This document shows positions 1 through 10,788 of a stretch of DNA of 64,000 nt, piece by piece (position 1 is the stretch's first letter; each line of letters opens with the position of its first letter). The notes under the pieces were generated by a model. That model ran no database searches and was not told the origin of the DNA. It saw only the letters and a program-made list of their open reading frames with translations. A program made the translations under genes and the position numbers. The stretch is from CTSoil-043 sp038214375 (GTDB lineage Bacteria; Chloroflexota; Limnocylindria; Limnocylindrales; CSP1-4). The DNA is taken from NCBI GenBank assembly GCA_038214375.1, contig JBBQRX010000014.1, positions 1 to 64,000 on the forward strand, in the 5' to 3' direction.

Positions 1-168
1 CCACGGGGAGGAGGCCGCTTCCACGCTCACCTTACCGCCTAAGCGGCGAGGGCGAGAGCAGGCTGCTTGTTGGCAGTTACTTCGTTTTGCCGCCTTTTAA
101 CGAGGCCAGAGCGGCATCCTCGGCTCGCGTTTCCGGACTGCAGGGCCCCGTCGAGACCACGCATCCCC
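1..168 (-). ncRNA. ssrA: tmRNA (ssrA), 5' part; 3' part lies outside the window
   Basis: Read on the minus strand, the 5' end at about 168 starts GGGGATGCGTGGTCTCGACG, matching the usual tmRNA start (GGGG...TTCGAC). Downstream, positions 74-39 encode a tag reading frame Ala-Asn-Lys-Gln-Pro-Ala-Leu-Ala-Leu-Ala-Ala followed by TAG, preceded by GTAACT as in many tmRNAs. The ALALAA ending is the classic protease-targeting degron. tmRNA with SmpB rescues stalled ribosomes. The 3' tRNA-like half is cut off by the window edge, so only about half of a usual 350-nt gene is present. A TAGAAT box at 229-224 could be its -10. Its position just downstream of smpB supports the call. Confidence 0.9.
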
Positions 169-323
169 ACCGATCGGAGCGGCGCACAGGCCGTTCCGCG
201 CCGGCCCGTGGACCAGCCAGGGCATTCTACTCCAGGTCGCGCGCAGGCCCGGGCATGCCTGCCGTCGGCTCGGCGCCCGACGCTCCGGCCGGAGCGAGGG
301 GCGATCGACGCCGTGCGGAGGTG

Positions 324-788
324 CTATCGCCCGCGGGCGGAGTCCGCCATCGTGCGGGCAAGGTCCCGGCGCGCGTCGCGCTCGGCGATCTCGCGGCGAC
401 GGTCGTAGAGCTGTTTGCCGCGCCCCAGCCCGATCTCGAGCTTGGCGTGCCCACGACCGTCGATGAAGAGGCGGAGCGGGACGATCGTCAGGCCCTTCGA
501 CTTCGTCTTGCCGAGCAGCTCGTCGATCTCGTCGCGATGGAGGAGCAGCTTCCGGGACCGCTTCGTTTCGTGGTTGAGCCGGTTGCCGCCGGCGAACGGG
601 GCGATGTGCGCGCCGACCAGCCAGGCCTCGCCGCGCTCGATGCGCGCGTAGGCCTCCTGGAGGCTCACGTGGCCCGCCCGGATCGACTTGATCTCCGTCC
701 CGGTCAGGACCAGGCCGGCCTCGAAGGTATCCTCGATGGAGTACTCGTGGCGGGCCTTGCGGTTGAGGGCGATGGTCGATTCGCCCAT
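324..788 (-). CDS. smpB: SsrA-binding protein SmpB
   Basis: Small basic protein of 154 residues that binds tmRNA and delivers it to stalled ribosomes (trans-translation). The core is typical of SmpB: IALNRKARHEY near the N-terminus, then TGTEIKSIRAG and the basic C-terminal tail GRGKQLYDRRREIAERDARRD that mimics an mRNA strand in the ribosome. I chose the ATG at 788 because GAGGTG lies 9 nt upstream; an in-frame GTG at 800 would add four residues. The tmRNA gene follows on the same strand after about 155 nt, the usual functional pairing. A promoter, a short leader ORF and a hairpin lie upstream (853-1029). Confidence 0.95.
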   Translation of the reverse strand: MGESTIALNRKARHEYSIEDTFEAGLVLTGTEIKSIRAGHVSLQEAYARIERGEAWLVGAHIAPFAGGNRLNHETKRSRKLLLHRDEIDELLGKTKSKGLTIVPLRLFIDGRGHAKLEIGLGRGKQLYDRRREIAERDARRDLARTMADSARGR

Positions 789-852
789 CGGTGGCGGCAC
801 CTCGTGGTCGGTGGTGATCCTGCTGCGCGAGCGCGCATCGCGGACGCACGAA

Positions 853-878
853 GGCCGGCTCCGCTGCCGGAACCGGCC
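853..878 (-). promoter_or_regulatory. Hairpin between leader ORF and smpB
   Basis: The two 11-nt arms (853-863 and 868-878) pair over their full length, with one G-U pair and a 4-nt loop. The hairpin sits 40 nt after the stop of the leader ORF and 65 nt before smpB. No U-run follows, so it is not a standard intrinsic terminator. A role in attenuation or mRNA protection is inference. Confidence 0.45.
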
Positions 879-918
879 CTCGAACGCGTTTCGAGTTGCC
901 CACTCGCCGGGGCGTCCG

Positions 919-972
919 TCAGGCGGATGCTCCCTGCGAGGTGGTGCAACAACGCGGACTACTGTCTGTCAC
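919..972 (-). CDS. Short leader ORF with Cys-Cys, upstream of smpB
   Basis: A GTG start at 972-970 opens a 17-codon frame, MTDSSPRCCTTSQGASA, ending in TGA. Directly upstream is AAAGGAGGTGAT, a near-perfect full-length complement to the 16S rRNA 3' end, spaced 7 nt from the GTG. A promoter (TTGCCA, 17 nt, TACGGT) lies just before it. Such a strong translation signal in front of so short a frame suggests a leader peptide. The adjacent Cys codons could be the sensing element, as in amino-acid attenuators, but no function is known. An overlapping ATG at 977 opens only six codons. I do not recognise a family. Confidence 0.4.
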   Translation of the reverse strand: MTDSSPRCCTTSQGASA

Positions 973-1000
973 TGCACATCACCTCCTTTCGGTTGGCGAA

Positions 1001-1029
1001 ACCGTACAGGACGAGCCGCGATCTGGCAA
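1001..1029 (-). promoter_or_regulatory. Promoter for the leader ORF and smpB
   Basis: On the minus strand the -35 box TTGCCA (1029-1024) and the -10 box TACGGT (1006-1001) are separated by exactly 17 nt. The predicted start site lies about 20-25 nt before the leader ORF, leaving room for its strong ribosome binding site. The 1030-1175 stretch upstream, back to the end of the protease gene, shows no further gene. Confidence 0.55.
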
Positions 1030-1175
1030 GAGGTCGGGTTCCGCGACGTCGGGAGAGATCCCGATCGGGTGACCGATGGCGGCGTCGCATCGGCGTGGCC
1101 TACCCCGGCGTGCGGGCATGTCATCGGTCGGGCGCGGCGGCCGGTGCATCAGGCCGGATTCGTCCTGACGGGCGC

Positions 1176-2627
1176 TCAGGCTGCCCGCAGCCAGGTCGCA
1201 GTCGCGGCGGGCGCGCCGAGGGCCTTGAGCGCGGCGTCGATGTACGGGTCGCCCGTCGGGCTGGTCGGCTCCGCACTGGCCCCGACCAGGAGGTCCGGCG
1301 TGAGGCCCTTCTGGTGGATCCAATGCTTCGCCGGCGTGAGCCATTTCGCGATCGTCAGCCGGAACCCGCCCGAGTCGTCGGTCAGGTCCACCCATTGCTG
1401 GACCGTGCCCTTGCCGAACGTCGTCTCGCCGACCAGTGTCGCTCGCTTCGTGTCCTGCAGAGCACCCGACACGATCTCACTCGCCGAGGCGCTGCCCTTG
1501 TTGACGAGGACCATCACCCGGATGCTCGCGTCGGTGGCGATCCCGCCGGCCGAGGCGTCCGTCTCGATCTGCGTGCCGTCGGCGCTTTCTTCCCAGAAGA
1601 GCGGCCCGCTTCCGATGAACTGGCTGGCGATCGTCCGGGCCGCGGTCACATAGCCGCCCGGGTTGTCGCGCAGGTCCACGATGACGGACCGTTCGCCCTT
1701 CGCCAGGCCGGCCTGAAGCGCGGTGGTGAAGTCCGTGGCCGCATTATCCGAGAAGGCTGCGACCCGGATGTAGCGGACGCTGGCATTCGCGAGGTCGCGC
1801 GCCTCCACCTGCGTCTGGACGATCGTGTCGCGGACGATCCGCAGGTCGAACGTCGCCTGACCGCCCCGCACGATCGTCAGGACGACCTGGGTGCCCTTCC
1901 TGCCGCGCACCTTCGCGATCGCCTGGTCGAGCGTGAGCCCTTCCACGCTCGTGCCGTCGACCCCGGTGACCACATCGCCCTCGCGAATGCCGGCCGCCTC
2001 CGCCGGGGACGCGGCGATGGCCGAGACAACCGTCATCCGGCAGTCCGGAGCGAGAATCGTGCACGTGCCGCCGGACGCGGCGGTTGACCGGGCCGAGATG
2101 ACCGCGCCGATCCCCCCGAACTGGCCGCCCAGGTCCTCCCGGGCGCGCTGGAGGTCGGCGGGGCTCATGTACGAGGAGTACGGATCGCCGAGGGCCTTGA
2201 TCAGACCGTCGATCGCCCCCTCGACGAGCTTCTTCTGGTCCACCGCGCCGACGTAGCTCCGGTTGATCGAATCCCAGGTGTCCCAGAACGGCGCGAAGAG
2301 GGCCTGGTCCGCGGCTGGTGTTCCGGGCGTGGTGGCCGTCCGCGCCCCCAGCGTGTAGCCCGAGAGGAAGAGGGCGGCGCCGGCGAGCAGCGCCACGACG
2401 GCCAGGGCGAGCTGGAGCGGCCCGACCCCGCGCCGCGGCGGCTCGATGGGCTGGACGGCCGGCCCCACGGGTACGACCGGGACGGGGGTCCCGGGCGCGA
2501 CCGCGCCCGGCCCGGTCGCGGCTTGCCCCGGGTCGGGGGTCGCGGGCGCGGGCTCGTGTTCGCCCGGGACCGGGACCTCGCCCGGGAGCTCCGGGGAGGC
2601 GAAGCTCAGGCCGCCGGGGGTCGTCAT
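1176..2627 (-). CDS. ctpA: C-terminal processing peptidase, S41 family (CtpA-like)
   Basis: Membrane-anchored serine protease of 483 residues. Residues 1-70 are a Pro/Gly/Ala-rich cytoplasmic tail, 72-93 a single membrane helix, about 170-262 a PDZ domain (GIREGDVVTGVDG), then the S41 catalytic core. By comparison with E. coli Prc the catalytic dyad is Ser381 (GSASASE) and Lys406 (FGKGTVQ), with Gln410 four residues on; all are present. The family processes or degrades extracytoplasmic proteins and often acts in envelope maintenance. It lies 6 nt after ftsX and likely shares the ftsEX transcript, as in many Gram-positive and Chloroflexota genomes. Confidence 0.93.
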   Translation of the reverse strand: MTTPGGLSFASPELPGEVPVPGEHEPAPATPDPGQAATGPGAVAPGTPVPVVPVGPAVQPIEPPRRGVGPLQLALAVVALLAGAALFLSGYTLGARTATTPGTPAADQALFAPFWDTWDSINRSYVGAVDQKKLVEGAIDGLIKALGDPYSSYMSPADLQRAREDLGGQFGGIGAVISARSTAASGGTCTILAPDCRMTVVSAIAASPAEAAGIREGDVVTGVDGTSVEGLTLDQAIAKVRGRKGTQVVLTIVRGGQATFDLRIVRDTIVQTQVEARDLANASVRYIRVAAFSDNAATDFTTALQAGLAKGERSVIVDLRDNPGGYVTAARTIASQFIGSGPLFWEESADGTQIETDASAGGIATDASIRVMVLVNKGSASASEIVSGALQDTKRATLVGETTFGKGTVQQWVDLTDDSGGFRLTIAKWLTPAKHWIHQKGLTPDLLVGASAEPTSPTGDPYIDAALKALGAPAATATWLRAA

Positions 2628-2633
2628 CTGGAC

Positions 2634-3545
2634 CTACCTCGTGAGATAGCTGCGGACAGACAGCCACGAACCCAGGACGCCGACCCCGAGGCCCGTCCCG
2701 AGCACCAGCAGGGTCACGTCGCGCTGGAGTGAACCGAGCTCGAGGGGCAGCACCCGGAAGAATCCGTACATGAACTCGGTGACGGGCCCGGAGGCAAGCC
2801 CGATGACCGCGAGGGCCGCCGCGGCGCCCAGCAGGCCCACGAAGGCGCCCTCGAAGATGAATGGCCAGCGGATGAACGCGTCCGACGCACCGACCAGCCG
2901 CATGACCTCGATCTCCTCGCGACGAGCGACCACGGCGAGCCGGATCGTGTTGACGATGATGAACAGGACGACAAGACCGACGAGCACCAGGAGCCCGAAG
3001 CCGCCGGTTCGCAGCACGCCCGTGACGGTCGTCAGCTGCTGGACCAGCTTCTGGACCTCGACCACGTCGTCCACGACGTGGCTGCGATCCTGGAGCAGCT
3101 GGACCACGGCCTGGTATTCGCGAGGGTCCACCAGCTTGACCTCCAGGCTGGCGGGGAGCGGATTCCGGTCCAGGAATCCCGTCAGGTCCACCTGGTTCCG
3201 CTGCTGCAGCCGGTCCCGGAACTCGGCGAGGGCCTCGTTCTTGGAGACGAAGGTCACGCTGCGGACCGACGGAAGCGCGGCCACGTCCGCGGCGAGGGCG
3301 ACGGCCTGGACGGTGAGCGCGCCCTCCGCGCCTGGGACGTCGTGGAGATCGGCAACCACCTCCACCTTCTGCTCCACGTACTGCACGCCCGCCGCGAGCC
3401 CGGCCTGGAGGAGCCAGAAGCCCGCGAGCAGGAGGAGCATCAGGAGCATCGTCGCGGTCGCCGCGAGCGTCATGAGCCCGTTCCGGCGCAATCCCTGCAG
3501 GCCCCGGGTGACGCTGAACGTGACGAATCGGAAGAAGCCGAACAC
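2634..3545 (-). CDS. ftsX: Cell division protein FtsX
   Basis: Membrane partner of FtsE, 303 residues. One membrane helix lies near 25-48, followed by an extracytoplasmic domain of about 130 residues, and then three helices near 183-205, 225-250 and 275-297, the standard FtsX layout. The motif EEIEVMRLVGASDAFIRWPF before the third helix is diagnostic of FtsX/MacB permeases. FtsEX couples ATP hydrolysis to activation of peptidoglycan hydrolases at the septum. The start is GTG, with ftsE ending only 2 nt before it, so translation is probably coupled. Confidence 0.95.
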   Translation of the reverse strand: MFGFFRFVTFSVTRGLQGLRRNGLMTLAATATMLLMLLLLAGFWLLQAGLAAGVQYVEQKVEVVADLHDVPGAEGALTVQAVALAADVAALPSVRSVTFVSKNEALAEFRDRLQQRNQVDLTGFLDRNPLPASLEVKLVDPREYQAVVQLLQDRSHVVDDVVEVQKLVQQLTTVTGVLRTGGFGLLVLVGLVVLFIIVNTIRLAVVARREEIEVMRLVGASDAFIRWPFIFEGAFVGLLGAAAALAVIGLASGPVTEFMYGFFRVLPLELGSLQRDVTLLVLGTGLGVGVLGSWLSVRSYLTR

Positions 3546-3547
3546 CT

Positions 3548-4321
3548 TCAGTCCTCGCGGTGGTAGCCGCCAACCTCGTCGCGGACCACGCGCCCCTCCT
3601 CGAGCGCGACGACCCGGCGGCGAAGGGCGGTCACCACGCCCGCGTTGTGGGTGGCCATCAGGACCGTGACCCCCAGCTGGTTGATCCGGAGCAGGAGCTG
3701 GATGATCTCCCAGCTGATGAGCGGGTCGAGGTTCCCCGTCGGCTCGTCGGCGATGATCAGGCGCGGCTCGTGGACGAGCGCCCGGGCGATCGCGGTCCGC
3801 TGCTGCTCACCCCCGGAGAGCGTGGTCGGCAGCTGGTCCGCCTGCGCGCCGAGCCCGACAACCGCGAGCGCCCGGTCAACGGCCGGCCGGATCCGCCCGC
3901 GGGGCGTGCCCGTGACCTCGAGAGCGAACGAGACGTTCTCCCTGACCGATCGAGCCGGGAGGAGCTTGAAGTCCTGGAAGACGATCCCGATAGTGCGGCG
4001 GAGCTCCGGGACCTTCCGGCGCGGCACGCGCGACAGGTCCCGCCCGTCGAGGACGACCTCGCCGCTCGTCGGCAGCTCGTCGCGGATCAGGAGCTTGAGG
4101 AGCGTCGACTTCCCGGCACCCGACGGCCCCACGAGGAAGACGAACTCCCCCTCCCCGAGGCGCAGATCGACATCGTGCAGGGCCGCCTTCCCGTTCGGGT
4201 AGACCTTGCCGACGCCGCGGAGCTCGAGGACCGGCCGTGCCGTCAACGGCGTGCCCGTGGCTGCCTCGTCCGGCCGTGGAGCGGGCGCAGCGTCGGGCCG
4301 GAGGATGGTGGGGGTCGTCAC
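3548..4321 (-). CDS. ftsE: Cell division ATP-binding protein FtsE
   Basis: ABC ATPase of 257 residues that works with FtsX. Walker A GPSGAGKST is at 65-73, the signature LSGGEQQR at 168-175 and Walker B LIIADEP at 188-194. The first 30 residues are a Pro/Ala-rich extension not usual in FtsE. An internal start is possible, but the GTG at 4321 is favoured because a TAGCCT box ends exactly 9 nt upstream, which would give a leaderless mRNA. It heads the ftsE-ftsX-ctpA unit. Confidence 0.95.
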   Translation of the reverse strand: MTTPTILRPDAAPAPRPDEAATGTPLTARPVLELRGVGKVYPNGKAALHDVDLRLGEGEFVFLVGPSGAGKSTLLKLLIRDELPTSGEVVLDGRDLSRVPRRKVPELRRTIGIVFQDFKLLPARSVRENVSFALEVTGTPRGRIRPAVDRALAVVGLGAQADQLPTTLSGGEQQRTAIARALVHEPRLIIADEPTGNLDPLISWEIIQLLLRINQLGVTVLMATHNAGVVTALRRRVVALEEGRVVRDEVGGYHRED

Positions 4322-4330
4322 GTCTGCCCG

Positions 4331-4336
4331 AGGCTA
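4331..4336 (-). promoter_or_regulatory. TANNNT -10 box of ftsE, leaderless spacing
   Basis: TAGCCT on the minus strand is separated from the GTG start of ftsE by 9 nt (4322-4330). Transcription starting 6-8 nt after the box would begin at or next to the start codon. The same 9-nt spacing occurs before secA and the kinase gene ending at 60675. Confidence 0.45.
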
Positions 4337-4414
4337 CCACCGGCCCGCCGATCCGTCCGGTCCGGTCGCACGCCCGTCGGCGGGTCGCGGCTGCCCGACG
4401 CGGCCCGGCCGCGG

Positions 4415-5461
4415 CTACAGGACGGCCAGCGTGATCGGCACGTACCGCTCGAAGTCGGCGAATGGCCGGTCCCAGCAGAGCAGGGCCGGGTAGTCCTCCA
4501 GCCGAAGGCCGGCCGCCAGGAGCGTTGTCACCGCCGCGCCCGCCGACCCGGGAACCCACGCCGAGAACGCACCAGCCGGTCGAACCGAGCCGAGGAGGTG
4601 GCCCGCGACGGGCCCCATCAGTCCCGCGTCCTCGACGGCGATGGGACCCAGCCGCCCGATCTCCGAGGCGTACCCGTAGCCGAGCACGCTCCCGTCGCCG
4701 CCCTCGTACAGGAACCCCGTACGGCCCTGCGTGCCGAGGAAGGCATGATCGTCCGGGTGCGCGTACCCGAGCGTCGCGCGATCGAGGTGCTCGATCGCGG
4801 CCGCCAGGCGAAGCGGCCCCGGCCCGTCGGTCGGCCCGGCGCGGAGCAGGTCGAACGGGACCGCCCGAACGCCGCCCGGCAGCCCGGGAACAGGCCGCTC
4901 GAGGCGGCCGACCAGCTCGAGCACCGGCACGCGGGGCACGATCCCGATGCGGCTGTACAGCGCATTCGAGATGGGCTGGACGCTGTCCGTGCAGGTGGCG
5001 TGGGTCACATCGTTCGTATCGGCGATCACGGCGGAGAGGAGCCGCTGTCCGAGGCCGCGGTCCTGGTGGTCCGGCTCCACGAAGAGCATGGAGAGGAACC
5101 AGACGTGTTCGCGCCGGAGGGCGGACACGAATGCGACGACCGGACCCTCCGACGCGACCGCACCTTCCGACGCGACCGCACCCTCCGAGGCGACCGGACC
5201 CTCCGCCGCCGTCGGACCGCCCGGCATGGCCCCGCCGTGATCGTCCTCCACGGCGACCCAGAACCCGTCCGGGTCCGTCGACAGCAGGTGGCCGAGCAGG
5301 CCCAGCAGCGGGCCGAACGCAGGCGGCATCGGCGAGCGTCCCACCCTGGTCCCGTACTCGGACGTGCCCGCGTGCCAGACCCCGGCGCAGGCAGACAGGT
5401 CGCCCGGGCGCGCGCGGCGCAGGCTGATCGCCGGCGCCCCCGCCCGGAGTGCGGCCGTCAC
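4415..5461 (-). CDS. Tandem GNAT-type acetyltransferase
   Basis: Protein of 348 residues with two GNAT-like halves. The first half begins ISLRRARPGDLSACAGVW and carries the acetyl-CoA loop VEPDHQDRGLGQRLL, matching the Q/R-x-x-G-x-G/A pattern. The second half (from about 200) ends in WDRPFADFERYVPITLAVL and has a weaker cofactor loop. Such tandem proteins are common in Actinobacteria and Chloroflexota; the substrate is unknown. A linker near residues 80-107 contains three near-identical VASEGA/P units encoded by a DNA repeat (about 5147-5205). The gene lies 46 nt downstream of prfB on the same strand. Confidence 0.75.
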   Translation of the reverse strand: MTAALRAGAPAISLRRARPGDLSACAGVWHAGTSEYGTRVGRSPMPPAFGPLLGLLGHLLSTDPDGFWVAVEDDHGGAMPGGPTAAEGPVASEGAVASEGAVASEGPVVAFVSALRREHVWFLSMLFVEPDHQDRGLGQRLLSAVIADTNDVTHATCTDSVQPISNALYSRIGIVPRVPVLELVGRLERPVPGLPGGVRAVPFDLLRAGPTDGPGPLRLAAAIEHLDRATLGYAHPDDHAFLGTQGRTGFLYEGGDGSVLGYGYASEIGRLGPIAVEDAGLMGPVAGHLLGSVRPAGAFSAWVPGSAGAAVTTLLAAGLRLEDYPALLCWDRPFADFERYVPITLAVL

Positions 5462-5506
5462 CTGCGGAGGCCGCGCGCAGCCGTCATGTGCCGGGGTCCG
5501 GTGTGG

Positions 5507-6650
5507 TCACCGCCGAGGGCCGCCACGATCACGCGGGCTCGGCCGCGCCGCTGAGCGGGCGCCGGTCGCCTCCCGCTCGAGCTCCGCCGCCATGAAGACG
5601 TCGAGATCTCCGTCCAGCACGGACGCCGTGTTCGACGTCTCCACGCCGGTCCGGTGGTCCTTGACCATCTGGTACGGGTGCAGCACGTAGCTCCGGATCT
5701 GGTTGCCCCAGCCGGCCTCGACGTGCTCGCCGCGGAGCTTGCGCAGCTCGATCTCCTTCTCCTCGAGGCGCCGCTCCAGGAGCCGGGCCGCGAGCACCTT
5801 GGCCGCCGTCTCCCGGTTCTGCGTCGCCGAGCGCTCGTTCTGGCAGGTGACCACGATCCCGGTCGGAACGTGCGTCAGGCGCACGGCCGAGTTCGTCTTC
5901 TGCACGTGCTGCCCGCCGGCCCCTGACGAGCGGTAGTTCTCCACGCGGATCTCGTCCCAGTCGAGCTCGACCTCGGCGACGTCGTCGACCTCGGGCATCA
6001 CCTCGATGAGGGCGAACGTCGTCTGGCGACGCTTCTGCGAGTCGTACGGGCTGATCCGCACGAGCCGGTGCACGCCGCGCTCGGCGCGCAGCCAGCCGTA
6101 CGCCCGCCTGCCGTCCACGTCGAAGGTCACGCTCTTGAGGCCGGTCTGCTCGCCCTCCGTCTGGTCCAGGACCTCGGTCGAGAAGCGGTGCCGCTCGGCC
6201 CACCGCAGGAACATCCGGAGGAGCATCTCGGCCCAGTCGGTGGCCTCGGTCCCGCCGGCTCCCGCGCTGATCGTGACCAGCGCGCCTCGTTGGTCGTACT
6301 CCCCGGAGAACATGAGCGCCGTTCGCTCGCGCTCGAACGAGAGGCGCAGCGTCTCGGCGTCGCGATCGATCTCGGCGAGCATCTCGGCATCCTCGGCCTC
6401 GCCGGCCATGTCGGCCAGCTCCTCGAGCCCGGTCGCCCGAGACTCCAGGTCCCGCCAGAGCGTCAGCTCGTCCTCGAGTCCGGCGGCTTCGCGGAGGATC
6501 CGCTGCGCGCCCCGCTGGTCGTCCCAGAACCCGGGGACGCCGATCAGCCCGTTGAGCTCCGCGACGCGCGCTTCCTTCGAAGGGAGGTCAAAGACGCCCC
6601 GAGGTCGCGTGGATCCGCTCGACAAGATCGCGGAGGCCGGACCGATCCAT
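5507..6650 (-). CDS. prfB: Peptide chain release factor 2, programmed +1 frameshift
   Basis: RF2 recognises UGA/UAA and releases the peptide. The true start is the ATG at 6650: twenty codons (MDRSGLRDLVERIHATSGRL) lead to an in-frame TGA at 6590-6588 in the context CTTTGAC, the classic prfB slippage site. A +1 shift enters the main frame at GAC (6589), giving about 380 residues. GGQ is at 245-247. The codon-recognition tripeptide reads SPY (200-202) where RF2 usually has SPF. The ATG directly abuts the TAG of the cysteine-rich ORF upstream. A start inside the second frame would be wrong. Low RF2 should raise frameshifting, the known autoregulation. Confidence 0.95.
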
Positions 6651-6890
6651 CTAGGCTCGGCCTCGCACGTCCTGGAGGAGGATCGGCCGGAGCTCGATGA
6701 GCCGCAAAGCGGTCTTGCTCCGGGCGACGACGGGGTTCACGCAGGCGCAGTACGCGTTGTGAGGGCAGACGCCGCAGTTGCCGTCGCAGTCCAGCGCGGC
6801 GGCGTAGCTGCAGTTCCTGCAGTCCCGCTCGCACGCGATGAGATCGACGAAGGCGGCGTCAGTGATCTGCTTCACCGCTCCCTCATGCAC
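6651..6890 (-). CDS. Cysteine-rich mini-protein of unknown function
   Basis: A 79-residue frame from GTG 6890, or 74 from the GTG at 6875, which has a better GGGAG site. It holds eight cysteines at 20, 24, 27, 35, 39, 42, 48 and 50 (numbered from 6890). The spacing is C-x3-C-x2-C, x7, C-x3-C-x2-C, x5, C-x-C: two consecutive CxxxCxxC triads plus a CxC. This looks like a metal or Fe-S binding module, but I know no matching family. The basic tail is LRLIELRPILLQDVRGRA. Its TAG stop touches the prfB start, and a strong promoter lies upstream, so both genes are probably one transcript. Function is not assignable. Confidence 0.6.
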   Translation of the reverse strand: MHEGAVKQITDAAFVDLIACERDCRNCSYAAALDCDGNCGVCPHNAYCACVNPVVARSKTALRLIELRPILLQDVRGRA

Positions 6891-6966
6891 AACTCTGGCA
6901 ACGTCAGGCCGGTGAGATCCCGCGGGGGACGCGAGCTAGGCGGCACCGACCGGATGCAATGGTGTG

Positions 6967-6995
6967 AGTATACGGGGGCAACGCGCAGTGGCCAA
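6967..6995 (-). promoter_or_regulatory. Promoter of the Cys-rich ORF and prfB
   Basis: The minus-strand -35 TTGGCC (6995-6990) and -10 TATACT (6972-6967) are separated by 17 nt. The leader to the cysteine-rich ORF would be about 70-85 nt. A 13-bp direct repeat (TGGCAACGTCAGG on the plus strand, 6896-6908 and 7026-7038) flanks the promoter. Confidence 0.6.
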
Positions 6996-7033
6996 GAGGG
7001 AGTTTTCTTCGGGCCACGTGGACCATGGCAACG

Positions 7034-7680
7034 TCAGGGCGAGCTGCTCGTCCCGAGCTCCGGGCCGAGCGCGCCACCGACCAACCCGTAGAAGGCCAGC
7101 GCGCCGAGCTCGTGCAGGGTCGCATCCAGGCGCGACCCGAGGCTCGCATCCGTGGGGCTCGTGGTCGTCGGCGACCCGAAGGACTCGATGTCGAGATCCT
7201 TGCCCACCCGCAGCACGCGCAGCATGTGCGTCCGGTCCGAGACGAACAGCGCACGTCGCATGCCGTGCAGGCGGAGAATCTCGGCGACCGCCTCGAGCGA
7301 CTCGAGCGTGGACCGGCCGTGATCCTCCTGCAGGATCGCCTCGTCGGGAACGCCGTGGGCGACCGCGTACGCGCGGGCAACGGCCGCCTCGGTCGTCCGA
7401 TCGCCTTCGCGCCGGCCGCCCGTCACGATCAGGACGCGTGCAAGGCCCTCCCGATAGAGCTGGACCGCGTGGTCGATGCGGCTTGCGAAGACCGCGGACG
7501 GCGTCCCGTCGTACTCGGCGGCGCCCATCACCACGATCGCGTCCACCGGCCGCGCCTCGTCCATCGTGCCGCGCTGCCAGATCCGGAACGACGCGTATCC
7601 AGTGACGAGGACGCCACCCGTGACGACTGCGAGACCGACCAGCGCGAGCTCACGCCCCACCGACCGCCTGCCGTGAGCGG

Positions 7681-7696
<16 letters not shown>
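7034..7696 (-). CDS. YdcF/SanA-like DUF218 membrane-anchored protein
   Basis: About 220 residues with one N-terminal membrane helix (GRELALVGLAVVTGGVLVTGY) and a DUF218 domain. That domain is recognised by VDAIVVMGAAEYDGTPS, RIDHAVQLYREGLARVLIVTGG and the later ILQEDHGRSTLESL and VSDRTHMLR. The family sits on the outer face of the membrane and is linked to envelope or vancomycin-related phenotypes; its reaction is unsettled. The start is uncertain. GTG 7696 overlaps the end of secA by 16 nt, while GTG 7660 gives 208 residues with a modest AGGCGG site. It is probably cotranscribed with secA. Confidence 0.8.
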
Positions 7697-10722
<3,026 letters not shown>

Positions 10723-10731
10723 GGGACGGTC

Positions 10732-10737
10732 AGTATA
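10732..10737 (-). promoter_or_regulatory. TATACT -10 box of secA, leaderless spacing
   Basis: TATACT on the minus strand lies exactly 9 nt (10731-10723) before the secA ATG. No good -35 hexamer and no Shine-Dalgarno fits in this space, so the mRNA probably starts at or within 3 nt of the AUG. Confidence 0.5.
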
Positions 10738-10788
10738 GGGGGGGACCCTGGCGGCGGCCGGCAGGCCCCCAGGTCCCGGGCCTCCTGG

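Noticed and set aside
5507..6625. RF2 starting at 6625 in the main frame
   Set aside because: The upstream segment MSSGSTRPRGVF is the wrong frame read through the +1 slippage region; the twenty-codon zero-frame leader from 6650 fits RF2 exactly.
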